Below are positions 50,351-58,568 of a stretch of DNA of 64,000 bases, piece after piece. The notes under the pieces are model-generated. The model saw only the letters and a list, made by a program, of their open reading frames with translations, did no database searches and had not been told where the DNA came from. Each line of letters begins with the position of its first letter. The first letter of the stretch is position 1. A program made the position numbers and the translations under genes. The DNA lies in NCBI GenBank assembly GCA_040754475.1, contig JBFMCN010000036.1:36792-100791 (forward strand). The letters run 5' to 3'. Source of the DNA: JAJPHY01 sp040754475 (GTDB lineage Bacteria > Actinomycetota > UBA4738 > HRBIN12).

Positions 50351-51351
50351 TCGTGGCTGCTCAGGGCGTGAGCATCTTCAACGACTGGATCGGCAACTTC
50401 TGGGTCGTCCTCGTCGTCAAGGCCATCGCCGCCCTCGGGTTCTTCTTGATCGCGGCGCTGGCGATCGGCTATCTGGAGCACAAGGTCCTTGCCCACATGC
50501 AGGCGCGGCTCGGACCGATGTACGCGGGTGGCTTCCACGGCTGGGCCCAGCTCCTCGCCGACGCGGCGAAGTTCATCCAGAAGGAAGACGTGATCCCAGC
50601 CGCGGCCGACCGGTGGGTGTTCTCGCTTGCTCCTGCGGTCGTGATGATCCCGTACGTCGTCATCTTCGTCGTCATCCCCTTCTCCAACACGATCTACGCG
50701 GAGAACCTCGACGTGGGGATCTTCTTCGTGATGGCGATCGGGTCCATGAGCGTGATCGGGATCCTGATGGCGGGATGGTCCTCGGCCAACAAGTTCTCGC
50801 TGATCGGGGCTCTCAGGGCGGCGGCTCAGCTCATCGCCTACGAGCTGCCACTCATCCTGGCGGCGGCGGCCGTCGTGATGCAGGCCGGCACGCTATCGCT
50901 GATAGGCATCGCCGAAGCCCAGGACCGGTACTGGTTCGCGTTGACCCAGCCGATCGGGTTCCTCATCTTCCTGACTGCATCGCTCGCCGAGCTGGCGCGT
51001 TCGCCCTTCGACATGCCCATCGCCGACTCGGAGATCATCGCGGGCGCGTACACCGAGTACACGGGCATGAAGTTCGCGTTCTGCCTGCTGTCCGAATACG
51101 CAGGCATCGTCGCGCTCTCCGCGATCGCCTCTGTCCTGTACCTCGGCGGTTACCAGGGGTTCCTCGGGGTACCCGAGCCGCTCTGGATGGCGGCCAAGAT
51201 CGGCGCGTTATCGTTCTTCGTCATCTGGCTGCGGGCCACGTACCCGCGCATGCGCGAAGACCAGCTCCAGCGGTTCTCTTGGCTGGTGCTGATCCCGTTG
51301 GCGCTCGTCCAGATCGTCGTGGTCGGGCTGGTGAAGGTCGCGGTCGGGTAG
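50347..51351 (+). CDS. nuoH: NADH-quinone oxidoreductase subunit H
   Basis: The 334-residue membrane subunit has about eight helices and the quinone-site loops IGYLEHKVLAHMQARLGPM, ELARSPFDMPIADSE and EYTGMKFAFCLLSEYAG. It links the hydrophilic arm to the proton pumps. Its GTG (50347) overlaps the nuoC stop directly, so nuoD, normally between them, is absent. Confidence 0.95.
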   Translation: MIVAAQGVSIFNDWIGNFWVVLVVKAIAALGFFLIAALAIGYLEHKVLAHMQARLGPMYAGGFHGWAQLLADAAKFIQKEDVIPAAADRWVFSLAPAVVMIPYVVIFVVIPFSNTIYAENLDVGIFFVMAIGSMSVIGILMAGWSSANKFSLIGALRAAAQLIAYELPLILAAAAVVMQAGTLSLIGIAEAQDRYWFALTQPIGFLIFLTASLAELARSPFDMPIADSEIIAGAYTEYTGMKFAFCLLSEYAGIVALSAIASVLYLGGYQGFLGVPEPLWMAAKIGALSFFVIWLRATYPRMREDQLQRFSWLVLIPLALVQIVVVGLVKVAVG

Positions 51352-51369
51352 GCCGGAGAGCGGGGAAGC

Positions 51370-52209
51370 GTGGCGATCGAGGAGAAGGGCGTCCGCAGGC
51401 CGGAGAAGGAGGTCTCAGGCACCGGCCTGGGCCTGCTCAAGGGCCTCGGCGTCACCCTCAAGCACTTCATGAGGAAGACGGTGACGCAGCGGTATCCGGA
51501 GGAACGGCCGGACCTCCCCCCCCGCACACGCGGCGTGATCGCGCTGAAGCAGGAGAACTGCACCGTCTGCTACAAGTGTGCGCGTGAGTGTCCCGACTGG
51601 TGCATCTACATCGATGCGCACAAGGAGACCCACCAGCCGGCGTCCGTCGGCAAGGCCCGCTCGGTGAAGGTGCTCGATCGCTTCGCCATCGACTATGCGC
51701 TCTGCATGTACTGCGGGATATGTGTCGAGGTCTGCCCCTTCGACGCCCTGTTCTGGAGCCGGGAGTTCGAGTACGCGGAGTACTCCGTCGTGGATCTCAT
51801 CCACGAGAAGGAGAGGTTGCAGGAGTGGACCTACACGGTTCTGCCCCCGCCGCCCCTCGAGGAGGGAGCGGAGATGCTCGCCCGCCCGACTGAGGTCGCC
51901 GACGTCACAGCGGCAGAGGAGGCCGTGGAGCCCGCCGCCGCTGCTCCAAGCGCTGCTCCGAGCGCCGCTCCGAGCACGTCCGTCGCTACCGCTGAGACAG
52001 GACCCGCTCCCACCCCCACCCCGCCGTCGGTGCCCCGGGCACCTTCGAGAGAGCGGAAGGAGGTTCCGCTCGATCAAGAGACGTTCGATCGGGTGCTGGC
52101 CGAGCAGCTCGAGAAGGGCACGAATCGGCGCGTGGCGGAGGGCCAGGCGCGGCGCGCGGCGATGATCGCCGCGCGCAAGAAGGCGGAGGAAGGACAGGCG
52201 CCGGGATGA
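51370..52209 (+). CDS. nuoI: NADH-quinone oxidoreductase subunit I with long C-terminal extension
   Basis: The 279-residue ferredoxin-like subunit binds two [4Fe-4S] clusters through CTVCYKCARECPDWC (about 58-72) and CMYCGICVEVCPFDA (about 114-128). After about residue 165 it carries an extra ~115 residues: an Ala/Pro/Ser/Thr-rich linker (PAAAAPSAAPSAAPST) and a basic helix with RRVAEGQARRAAMIAARKKA. NuoI is usually 160-220 residues. It overlaps nuoJ by 4 bp. Confidence 0.94.
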   Translation: MAIEEKGVRRPEKEVSGTGLGLLKGLGVTLKHFMRKTVTQRYPEERPDLPPRTRGVIALKQENCTVCYKCARECPDWCIYIDAHKETHQPASVGKARSVKVLDRFAIDYALCMYCGICVEVCPFDALFWSREFEYAEYSVVDLIHEKERLQEWTYTVLPPPPLEEGAEMLARPTEVADVTAAEEAVEPAAAAPSAAPSAAPSTSVATAETGPAPTPTPPSVPRAPSRERKEVPLDQETFDRVLAEQLEKGTNRRVAEGQARRAAMIAARKKAEEGQAPG

Positions 52210-52706
52210 GTGCGCAGGAGTATGCGCTCGTCGTGCTCGCCGTCGTAGGTTCGGTCTCGGCCTTCCGTCTCGTGACGGCGAAGAACGTCGTCCACGCCGC
52301 TCTCTATCTCGTCGTGACTCTTGCTATGACCGGCGGGGTGTACCTGGTCTTGGCGGCCGAGTTTGTCGCTTGGGTGCAGATCCTGATCTACGTGGGCGCC
52401 ATCGTGATCCTGTTCCTGTTCGGACTCATGCTGACGAGGGCGCCGACCGGACGGGAAGCCCTCGACAACCAGCAGCGGGGAGTCGCCCTCCTGGTCAGTC
52501 TCGGGGTGCTCGCAGGGCTCGTGTTCCTGATGCAGAACGCATTCCACTGGAACGACCCGAAGATCCGGCCCGCGCACGGGACCACCGGCCTGCTCGGCGA
52601 ATCGCTGTTCCGCCAGTACGTGCTGCCGTTCGAGGCGGTCTCGTTCCTGCTGCTCGCGGCGCTCATCGGCGCCATCGTGCTCTCGCGTAGGGACGACCGC
52701 CAGTGA
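52206..52706 (+). CDS. nuoJ: NADH-quinone oxidoreductase subunit J
   Basis: The 166-residue membrane subunit has about five helices. NVVHAALYLVVTLAMTGGVY and AEFVAWVQILIYVGAIVILF are the typical NuoJ segments, with the pi-bulge Tyr-rich helix that moves during catalysis. It overlaps nuoI and nuoK by 4 bp each. Confidence 0.94.
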   Translation: MSAQEYALVVLAVVGSVSAFRLVTAKNVVHAALYLVVTLAMTGGVYLVLAAEFVAWVQILIYVGAIVILFLFGLMLTRAPTGREALDNQQRGVALLVSLGVLAGLVFLMQNAFHWNDPKIRPAHGTTGLLGESLFRQYVLPFEAVSFLLLAALIGAIVLSRRDDRQ

Positions 52707-53005
52707 TCGGGCTGCCGCTCGCGCTCTTCTTCTCGGCGGTCCTGTTCTCTGCCGGTGTCTACGGGGTGCTGGCCCGCCGCAACGCCGTGCTCGTGCTCAT
52801 GGCGATCGAGTTGATGCTGAACGCGGTCAACATCAACCTCGTCGCGTTCTCGCAGGCGCTGCGGGACGTGACCGGCCAGGTCTTCGCCCTCTTCGTAATA
52901 GCGGTCGCGGCCGCGGAAGTGGGGATCGGCCTCGCCATCGTGCTCCTGATCTACCGCAACCGCGAGACGATAAACGTCGACGAGGTGAACCTCCTCAAGT
53001 GGTAG
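52703..53005 (+). CDS. nuoK: NADH-quinone oxidoreductase subunit K
   Basis: The 100-residue subunit has three helices with the conserved Glu residues in LMAIELMLNAVNINLVAF and AAAEVGIGLAIVLLIYRN. It forms part of the proton path next to NuoJ. It overlaps nuoJ by 4 bp and nuoL by 7 bp. Confidence 0.95.
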   Translation: MIGLPLALFFSAVLFSAGVYGVLARRNAVLVLMAIELMLNAVNINLVAFSQALRDVTGQVFALFVIAVAAAEVGIGLAIVLLIYRNRETINVDEVNLLKW

Positions 53006-54948
53006 CGGCCGTCACCTCGCCGGGCTTCGCCAAGTACGCGTGGATCATCGCGGCTCTGCCGATGCTCTCAGTCCTCCTCACGCTGTTCTTCGGCAAGCGG
53101 ACTCCCGGTCGTGGGTGGATCTACGGCGTGTCCACCGTGGGCATCGGGTTCGTGATGTCGCTGCTGGTGCTGTGGCACTTCGTCCAGGGCGGAGAAGGGC
53201 ATGCGTCGTCGGTCGAATGGTTCCGGATCGGCTCGCTGAGGCTCGAGGTCGGGCAGTACGTCGACGGCCTGACCGCGATCATGCTGATAGTCGTCACGAC
53301 CGTCTCGCTGTGCGTCCACATCTACTCGATCGGCTACATGCGCGGCGACGAGCGGTTCACCTGGTTCTACGTCGCGCTGTCGCTGTTTACCTCGGCCATG
53401 TTGACGGTGGTCGTGTCCGACAACCTGCTCCAGCTGCTCGTGGGCTGGGAGATCATGGGAATCTGCTCCTACCTGCTGATCGGCCATTGGTGGGAGGAGC
53501 ACGTCAACTCGAGCGCCGCGATCAAGGCGTTCATCACGACGAAGACCGGAGACGTTCCGTTCCTGTTCGGCGTCTTTGCGCTGGTCGTCGCGAGCGGGAC
53601 GACGAACATCCACCAGATCGGCGAGATGGTGGGCGGCGGCGAGATCTCGCGCGTGATCGTCTCGGCCGCCGCGCTGCTTCTGTTCGGTGGGGCGATCGGC
53701 AAGTCTGCGCAGTTCCCGCTCCACGTCTGGCTCCCCGACGCGATGCAGGGCCCCACGCCGGTGTCCGCCCTGATCCACGCCGCGACCATGGTGGCTGCCG
53801 GCGTCTACCTGGTGGGTCGGCTGTTCGAGGTCTTCATCCACGCGGATCCGTGGGTCCTCCAGATCGTCGGGATAGTCGGCGGCATAACGGCGCTCGGCTC
53901 GGCGCTCCTTGGCCTGGTCCAGGACGACATCAAGCGCGTGCTCGCGTACTCGACCATCTCGCAGCTCGCGTACATGGTGGCCCTGATGTCCGTCGGGGCA
54001 GCCGGGCGGAATGCGGCCTTCTTCCACTTGTTCACTCACGCCTTCTTCAAGGCGCTGCTGTTCCTCTGCGCGGGCTCGGTCATCCACGCCGTGCACTCGA
54101 ACAACATGAGCGAGATGGGCGGCCTGCGGAAGCCCATGCCGGTCACGTTCTGGACCTTCATCATTGGGTCGGCGGCCCTTGCCGGGATCCCGCCGCTGGC
54201 CGGGTTCTGGTCGAAGGACGAGCTGCTTGCGAGCGCCTCGACGGGTCACGAGGTCCTCTTCACCGTGCTGCTTCTCACCGCGCTCGTGACGGCCTTCTAC
54301 ACGACTCGGATGGTCATGCAGACGTTCTTCGGCCATTACAAGGGCAAGGGGCGGCCGCAAGAGTCCCCCGCCAGCATGACGGGCCCTCTCACTGCCCTTG
54401 CCGCCGGGACGGTCGGGGTCGGCTTCCTCGGTGCGCCCTTCGCGAAGGCCGTCTTCTTCAAGTGGGTGTACTTCGAGGAGCCTGAGACGATTCACTTCGT
54501 GCCCTGGGTCGCCGCTCTTTCGATCGGCGCGGCGCTCCTCGGCGTGCTCGGTGGCTACGCCGTGTATGCGAGGGAACGGGCGCGGGACCCGATGCTTGCG
54601 ATGGGCTCGGTGACGAAGCTGCTGGTGAACAAGTACTACCTGGACGACGTGTACATGAAGGGCGTGGTCCTTCCGATCCGGGACAAGGCATCCGCGTTCG
54701 TCCGCTGGGTGGACCAGAACATCGTCGACGGCGTGGTGAACGGGGCCGCGAGGCTCGCCCGGGGGTTCGCCCGCCTGGTGAACGGCTTCGACGAGAGTGT
54801 GGTCGACGGCGCCGTGAATGGCGTCGCACAGACCGCGGGGCTCACCGGCGGCTTCCTCCGTTATCTCCAGTCCGGGAACGTCCAGCGCTACGCGGCGATC
54901 CTGTTCGCGGGAGTCGTCGTGCTGGCTGTCATCTTCACGAGGGTTTGA
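52999..54948 (+). CDS. nuoL: NADH-quinone oxidoreductase subunit L
   Basis: The 649-residue antiporter-like subunit has QLLVGWEIMGICSYLLIGHW, SAQFPLHVWLPDAMQGPTPV, ALIHAATMVAAGVYLVGR and the broken-helix region near DDIKRVLAYSTISQL. The long lateral helix at the C-terminus is present, followed by a repeated Asn/Val-rich stretch (NIVDGVVNGAARLARGF, VVDGAVNGVAQTAG). Start GTG 52999 overlaps nuoK. Confidence 0.95.
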   Translation: MVAAVTSPGFAKYAWIIAALPMLSVLLTLFFGKRTPGRGWIYGVSTVGIGFVMSLLVLWHFVQGGEGHASSVEWFRIGSLRLEVGQYVDGLTAIMLIVVTTVSLCVHIYSIGYMRGDERFTWFYVALSLFTSAMLTVVVSDNLLQLLVGWEIMGICSYLLIGHWWEEHVNSSAAIKAFITTKTGDVPFLFGVFALVVASGTTNIHQIGEMVGGGEISRVIVSAAALLLFGGAIGKSAQFPLHVWLPDAMQGPTPVSALIHAATMVAAGVYLVGRLFEVFIHADPWVLQIVGIVGGITALGSALLGLVQDDIKRVLAYSTISQLAYMVALMSVGAAGRNAAFFHLFTHAFFKALLFLCAGSVIHAVHSNNMSEMGGLRKPMPVTFWTFIIGSAALAGIPPLAGFWSKDELLASASTGHEVLFTVLLLTALVTAFYTTRMVMQTFFGHYKGKGRPQESPASMTGPLTALAAGTVGVGFLGAPFAKAVFFKWVYFEEPETIHFVPWVAALSIGAALLGVLGGYAVYARERARDPMLAMGSVTKLLVNKYYLDDVYMKGVVLPIRDKASAFVRWVDQNIVDGVVNGAARLARGFARLVNGFDESVVDGAVNGVAQTAGLTGGFLRYLQSGNVQRYAAILFAGVVVLAVIFTRV

Positions 54949-54976
54949 GCAAGCAGGTGGAAGAGAGGGAGTACTG

Positions 54977-56506
54977 ATGAGCGGGTGGGAGAGATCGGCG
55001 ATCTCGATCGCGACGTTCCTGCCGCTGGTGGGAGCGGTCGTGATCGCCTTCACGCCGAGGTCGAAAGAGCGGCTGGTCCGTGGCCTCGGCGTCCTGTTCA
55101 CCGGCGCCGCCCTGGTCGTGGCCCTGGCGATCGCGGTGGGCTTCGACTACGGGGCCACCGACAAGCTGCAGTTCGAGCTCGATGCGAAGTGGATCCCCGT
55201 GATCGGGGCCCGCTACCACGTGGGCATCGACGGCATCAGCCTCCCGCTCTTCGTCCTCACCTTCGCGCTCTCGTTCCTGTGCGCCATCTACAGCTGGCGT
55301 TTCGTGCCGAGCCCCGGCAAGACGAAGGCCTTCCTCGCGCTCCAGCTCCTGCTCGAGACCGGCATGGCCGGAACGTTCATCGCCTTCGACCTGGTCCTGT
55401 TCTTCATCGTCTGGGAGCTGGTTCTGGTCCCGATGTACTTCCTGATCGGGATCTGGGGCAGTGAGAGGCGCGAGTACGCGGCGATCAAGTTCTTCCTCTA
55501 CACGCTGTTCGGAAGCGTGTTCATGCTCCTGGGTTTCCTCGGCATGTACTTCCGGTCCGAACCTCACACGTTCGACATCGTGCGACTCGGGCAGTTCGCG
55601 GGTGCGGGCGGGTTCGGGCACACCTTCCAGCTCGTCGCCTTCGCTTCGATGTTCGTCGGCTTCGCCATCAAGGTTCCGATGTGGCCGTTCCACACGTGGC
55701 TTCCCGACGCCCACACCGAAGCGCCGACGGTGGGCTCGGTCCTGCTGGCGGGGATCCTCCTGAAGATGGGGACGTACGGGTTCGTCCGCCTCGCGCTCCC
55801 GCTGCTGCCCTATGCGGCGCAGAAGTACGCGCCGTGGATCGGCTTGCTCGCGGCGATAGGCATCGTCTACGCAGCGCTCGCGTGTCTTGCCCAGAAGGAC
55901 CTGAAACGGCTGATCGCCTTCTCCTCGGTGGGCCACATGGGCTTCGTGATGCTCGGGATCGCGACGCTCACGCCGATCGGCGTCAACGCGGCGATCTTCG
56001 GCATGGTCGCCCACGGCGTGATCACCGGGATGCTGTTCTTCTGCGTGGGCTCGGTGTACGACCGCTACCACACGCGCCAGATCGCCGACATCGGCGGTGG
56101 TCTCATGCAGAAGCTCCCCTATCTGGGCGGGGTGTTCGCGTTCGTCTCGATCGCCTCGTTGGGGCTCCCCGGCCTCGCGGGATTCTGGGGCGAGGTCATG
56201 GCGCTCCTGTCCTCGTACAACCCCGCGAGCGCATTGAACACCGGCCTGTTCCGAGTGTTCATGGTCGCGGCCGGTATCGGGATGATCCTGACCGCCGGCT
56301 ACTTCCTGTGGATGCTGCAGCGCGTGAACATGGGCACGCTCCCCGAAAGGTGGAAGGAGGCCGTCTTCCCCGACGTCGTCACCGTGGAGTGGGTCTCCTG
56401 GGCCCCGCTGCTCGTCGCGATCGTCGTCCTGGGTGTGTTCCCGCGCCTCGTGTTCGGCGTCACCGACGGCGCCGTCGAGGGCCTCATGCACCTGTTCGGC
56501 GGCTAG
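54977..56506 (+). CDS. nuoM: NADH-quinone oxidoreductase subunit M
   Basis: The 509-residue proton-pumping subunit has the key Glu in FFIVWELVLVPMYFLIG, FAIKVPMWPFHTWLPDAHTE, and AQKDLKRLIAFSSVGHMG. About 14 helices are predicted. ATG 54977 follows GAGGGA and lies 28 bp after nuoL. Confidence 0.95.
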   Translation: MSGWERSAISIATFLPLVGAVVIAFTPRSKERLVRGLGVLFTGAALVVALAIAVGFDYGATDKLQFELDAKWIPVIGARYHVGIDGISLPLFVLTFALSFLCAIYSWRFVPSPGKTKAFLALQLLLETGMAGTFIAFDLVLFFIVWELVLVPMYFLIGIWGSERREYAAIKFFLYTLFGSVFMLLGFLGMYFRSEPHTFDIVRLGQFAGAGGFGHTFQLVAFASMFVGFAIKVPMWPFHTWLPDAHTEAPTVGSVLLAGILLKMGTYGFVRLALPLLPYAAQKYAPWIGLLAAIGIVYAALACLAQKDLKRLIAFSSVGHMGFVMLGIATLTPIGVNAAIFGMVAHGVITGMLFFCVGSVYDRYHTRQIADIGGGLMQKLPYLGGVFAFVSIASLGLPGLAGFWGEVMALLSSYNPASALNTGLFRVFMVAAGIGMILTAGYFLWMLQRVNMGTLPERWKEAVFPDVVTVEWVSWAPLLVAIVVLGVFPRLVFGVTDGAVEGLMHLFGG

Positions 56507-56522
56507 GTTTGGGGGCGACCGA

Positions 56523-57983
56523 GTGACGATCGACTACCACGCGATCCTGCCGGAGCTGATCCTCTCCGGGACGATCCTGCTCGTCCTCGTCGCCGACGCC
56601 TTCATTCGGCCGCGTCGCAAGTGGCTCGCCATGCCGATCTCGCTGGCGGGCGTCGTGGCCGCGCTGATCGCAGTCCTCACGTTGATCGGATCGAGCCGCA
56701 CGACCTTCGACGGGATGTACCGGGTCGACAACTTCGCCCTGCTGTTCAAGGTCTTCTTCCTGTCGGTCGCGCTCGTCGTGCTGCTCGTCTCGCTCCGGTA
56801 CTTCCGGGACGGGCGCTGGTACCAGGGCGAGTACTACTACCTGCTCCTCACGTCCTTCCTCGGGTGCGTGCTGATGCCGTCCGCGCGGGACCTCCTCATG
56901 CTGTTCATCTCACTGGAGCTGGTCTCGGCTCCCGCTTTCCTGATCGCGGCCTTTCGGAAGTCCGACCCGCGCTCGAACGAGGCGGGCCTGAAGTTCTTCC
57001 TGATCGGGGTCCTGTCGTCGGCGGTGATGCTCTACGGGATGAGCCTTGTCTACGGCGTGACGGGGCACACGAACCTATACGAGATCGGCCGGGTCCTCTC
57101 CGGGTCGCTCCCGGCCGGGCGCGAGACGTTGGCCGATGCGGCGATCCTGCTGGTCGTGGCCGGGTTCGCGTTCAAGGTCTCGGCTGTGCCGTTCCAGTTC
57201 TGGGCGCCGGACACGTACGAGGGAGCGCCGGTTCCGGTGGCCGCGTTCCTGGCGACGGCGTCGAAGGCTGCCGGCTTCGCGGGCCTGCTCCAGCTCATGT
57301 TCGTTGCGTTCCCGGCGGAGTACGAGTTCTGGACCCCTGTCTTCGCCGTCCTGTCGATCCTGACGATGACGATCGGCAACTTCATCGCCCTCAAGCAGCA
57401 GCAGATGGTGCGGCTGCTCGCGTACTCGAGCATCGCCCAGGCTGGCTACATGCTCCTTCCGTTCGCGCTCGTGTCGGCGAACAGCGTCGCGAACCAGGAC
57501 GCCTTCGCGGCGGCCACGACGTACATCCTGATCTACGCGGTCATGACGCTCGGTGCCTTCGCCGTCGTGATCGCGCTCTCGCGCGAGTCCTCCGGGCTGC
57601 TCATCTCCGACTTTGCCGGGCTGATGCGCCGGGCTCCGGTCATCGCGGCGGCGATGACGATCTTCATGATCTCGTTGGCCGGCGTGCCGCCGATGGGCGG
57701 CTTCTTCGCCAAGCTTCTGATCTTCAAGGTAGCCATCGAGCGTGGCGGGATCGGCACGGCGCTCGCGATCGTGATGCTCGTCAACTCGGTGACCAGCCTC
57801 TACTACTACCTGCTCGTCCCGAGACAGATGATCTTCGCTGAGCCCGAGTTGGACCGCCCGTTTGCCTCTCCGGCCCTGGTGACCGGCGTCGCGGTGCTGG
57901 CCGCCGTGACGATACTGGCCATCGGCGTCTACCCCGAGCTCTTCTATCACTTCCCCCCGCTGTCTACGCTCGTAGGCGGCTGA
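56523..57983 (+). CDS. nuoN: NADH-quinone oxidoreductase subunit N
   Basis: The 486-residue pumping subunit begins DYHAILPELILSGTILLVLV and has LLMLFISLELVSAPAFLIAA, FKVSAVPFQFWAPDTYEGAP and KQQQMVRLLAYSSIAQAGYM. It ends the operon, 16 bp after nuoM, before a strong hairpin shared with the convergent yajQ gene. Confidence 0.95.
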   Translation: MTIDYHAILPELILSGTILLVLVADAFIRPRRKWLAMPISLAGVVAALIAVLTLIGSSRTTFDGMYRVDNFALLFKVFFLSVALVVLLVSLRYFRDGRWYQGEYYYLLLTSFLGCVLMPSARDLLMLFISLELVSAPAFLIAAFRKSDPRSNEAGLKFFLIGVLSSAVMLYGMSLVYGVTGHTNLYEIGRVLSGSLPAGRETLADAAILLVVAGFAFKVSAVPFQFWAPDTYEGAPVPVAAFLATASKAAGFAGLLQLMFVAFPAEYEFWTPVFAVLSILTMTIGNFIALKQQQMVRLLAYSSIAQAGYMLLPFALVSANSVANQDAFAAATTYILIYAVMTLGAFAVVIALSRESSGLLISDFAGLMRRAPVIAAAMTIFMISLAGVPPMGGFFAKLLIFKVAIERGGIGTALAIVMLVNSVTSLYYYLLVPRQMIFAEPELDRPFASPALVTGVAVLAAVTILAIGVYPELFYHFPPLSTLVGG

Positions 57984-57995
57984 GCGGGGCGTTGT

Positions 57996-58023
57996 CGGCC
58001 CTGAGCGGCGGCACTCAGGGCCG
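57996..58023. terminator. bidirectional hairpin between nuoN and yajQ
   Basis: CGGCCCTGAG (57996-58005) pairs perfectly over 10 bp with CTCAGGGCCG (58014-58023) around an 8-nt loop. It follows the nuoN stop and overlaps the yajQ stop. There is no T-run, so termination may need Rho or act as an RNA 3'-end stabiliser. Confidence 0.55.
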
Positions 58024-58512
58024 GAAGTTCACGAACTGCAGGGGAATGCCGAATTCGTGCTCCTTGACGGCGCGGATGACGGCCTGGAGGTCGTCCTTCT
58101 TCTTGCCGGTCACCCGAACCTGATCGCCCTGGATCTGGCTCTGGACCTTGAGGCCCGTCGTCCTTATGAGCTTGACGATGTCCCTAGCCTTGTCCTCGGC
58201 GATCCCGACGTTTACGTGGATGCTCTGGCGGTAAGTCCCTCTGGCGGCAGGCTGAATCGGGCCCTCCGACAGGGCCTTGAGCGGTACCTCCCGGCGGACG
58301 GCCTTCTCCTTGAGGACCTCGAGGGCCGCCTTCAGGCGGTCTTCAGTGGTGGAGCGAAGCTCTATGAGCTTGTCGTCCCGGTCGACCGAAGTCCCCGTGT
58401 TCTTGAAGTCGAACCGCTGGGCGATCTCCCGCCTGGCCTGATCGACGGCGTTCGCCACCTCCGGCATCGAGACATGCGAGACGATGTCGAACGAGAACTG
58501 GTCCTTCGCCAC
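58015..58512 (-). CDS. YajQ family cyclic-dinucleotide/nucleotide-binding protein
   Basis: The 165-residue protein begins with the family start DQFSFDIVSHVSMPEVANAV and has QRFDFKNTGTSVDRDDKLIEL, RQSIHVNVGIAEDKARDIVK and GDQVRVTGKKKDDLQAVI. A Xanthomonas homologue binds c-di-GMP and works with a transcription factor. GTG 58512 fits the family start. TACGAT lies 6 nt upstream on the minus strand with no Shine-Dalgarno, so the message may be leaderless. Confidence 0.9.
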   Translation of the reverse strand: MAKDQFSFDIVSHVSMPEVANAVDQARREIAQRFDFKNTGTSVDRDDKLIELRSTTEDRLKAALEVLKEKAVRREVPLKALSEGPIQPAARGTYRQSIHVNVGIAEDKARDIVKLIRTTGLKVQSQIQGDQVRVTGKKKDDLQAVIRAVKEHEFGIPLQFVNFRP

Positions 58513-58568
58513 GTTCACATCGTACCGGTACCCGATTCGCGTTCCGAGCCGCGCCGTAGGCTGGCGCC

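Noticed and set aside
53068..55101. A 677-codon open frame antisense to nuoL, and similar long antisense frames at 54935-56491 and 7791-9608
   Set aside because: They mirror well-supported genes, show composition typical of GC-rich antisense frames and have no recognisable domain.
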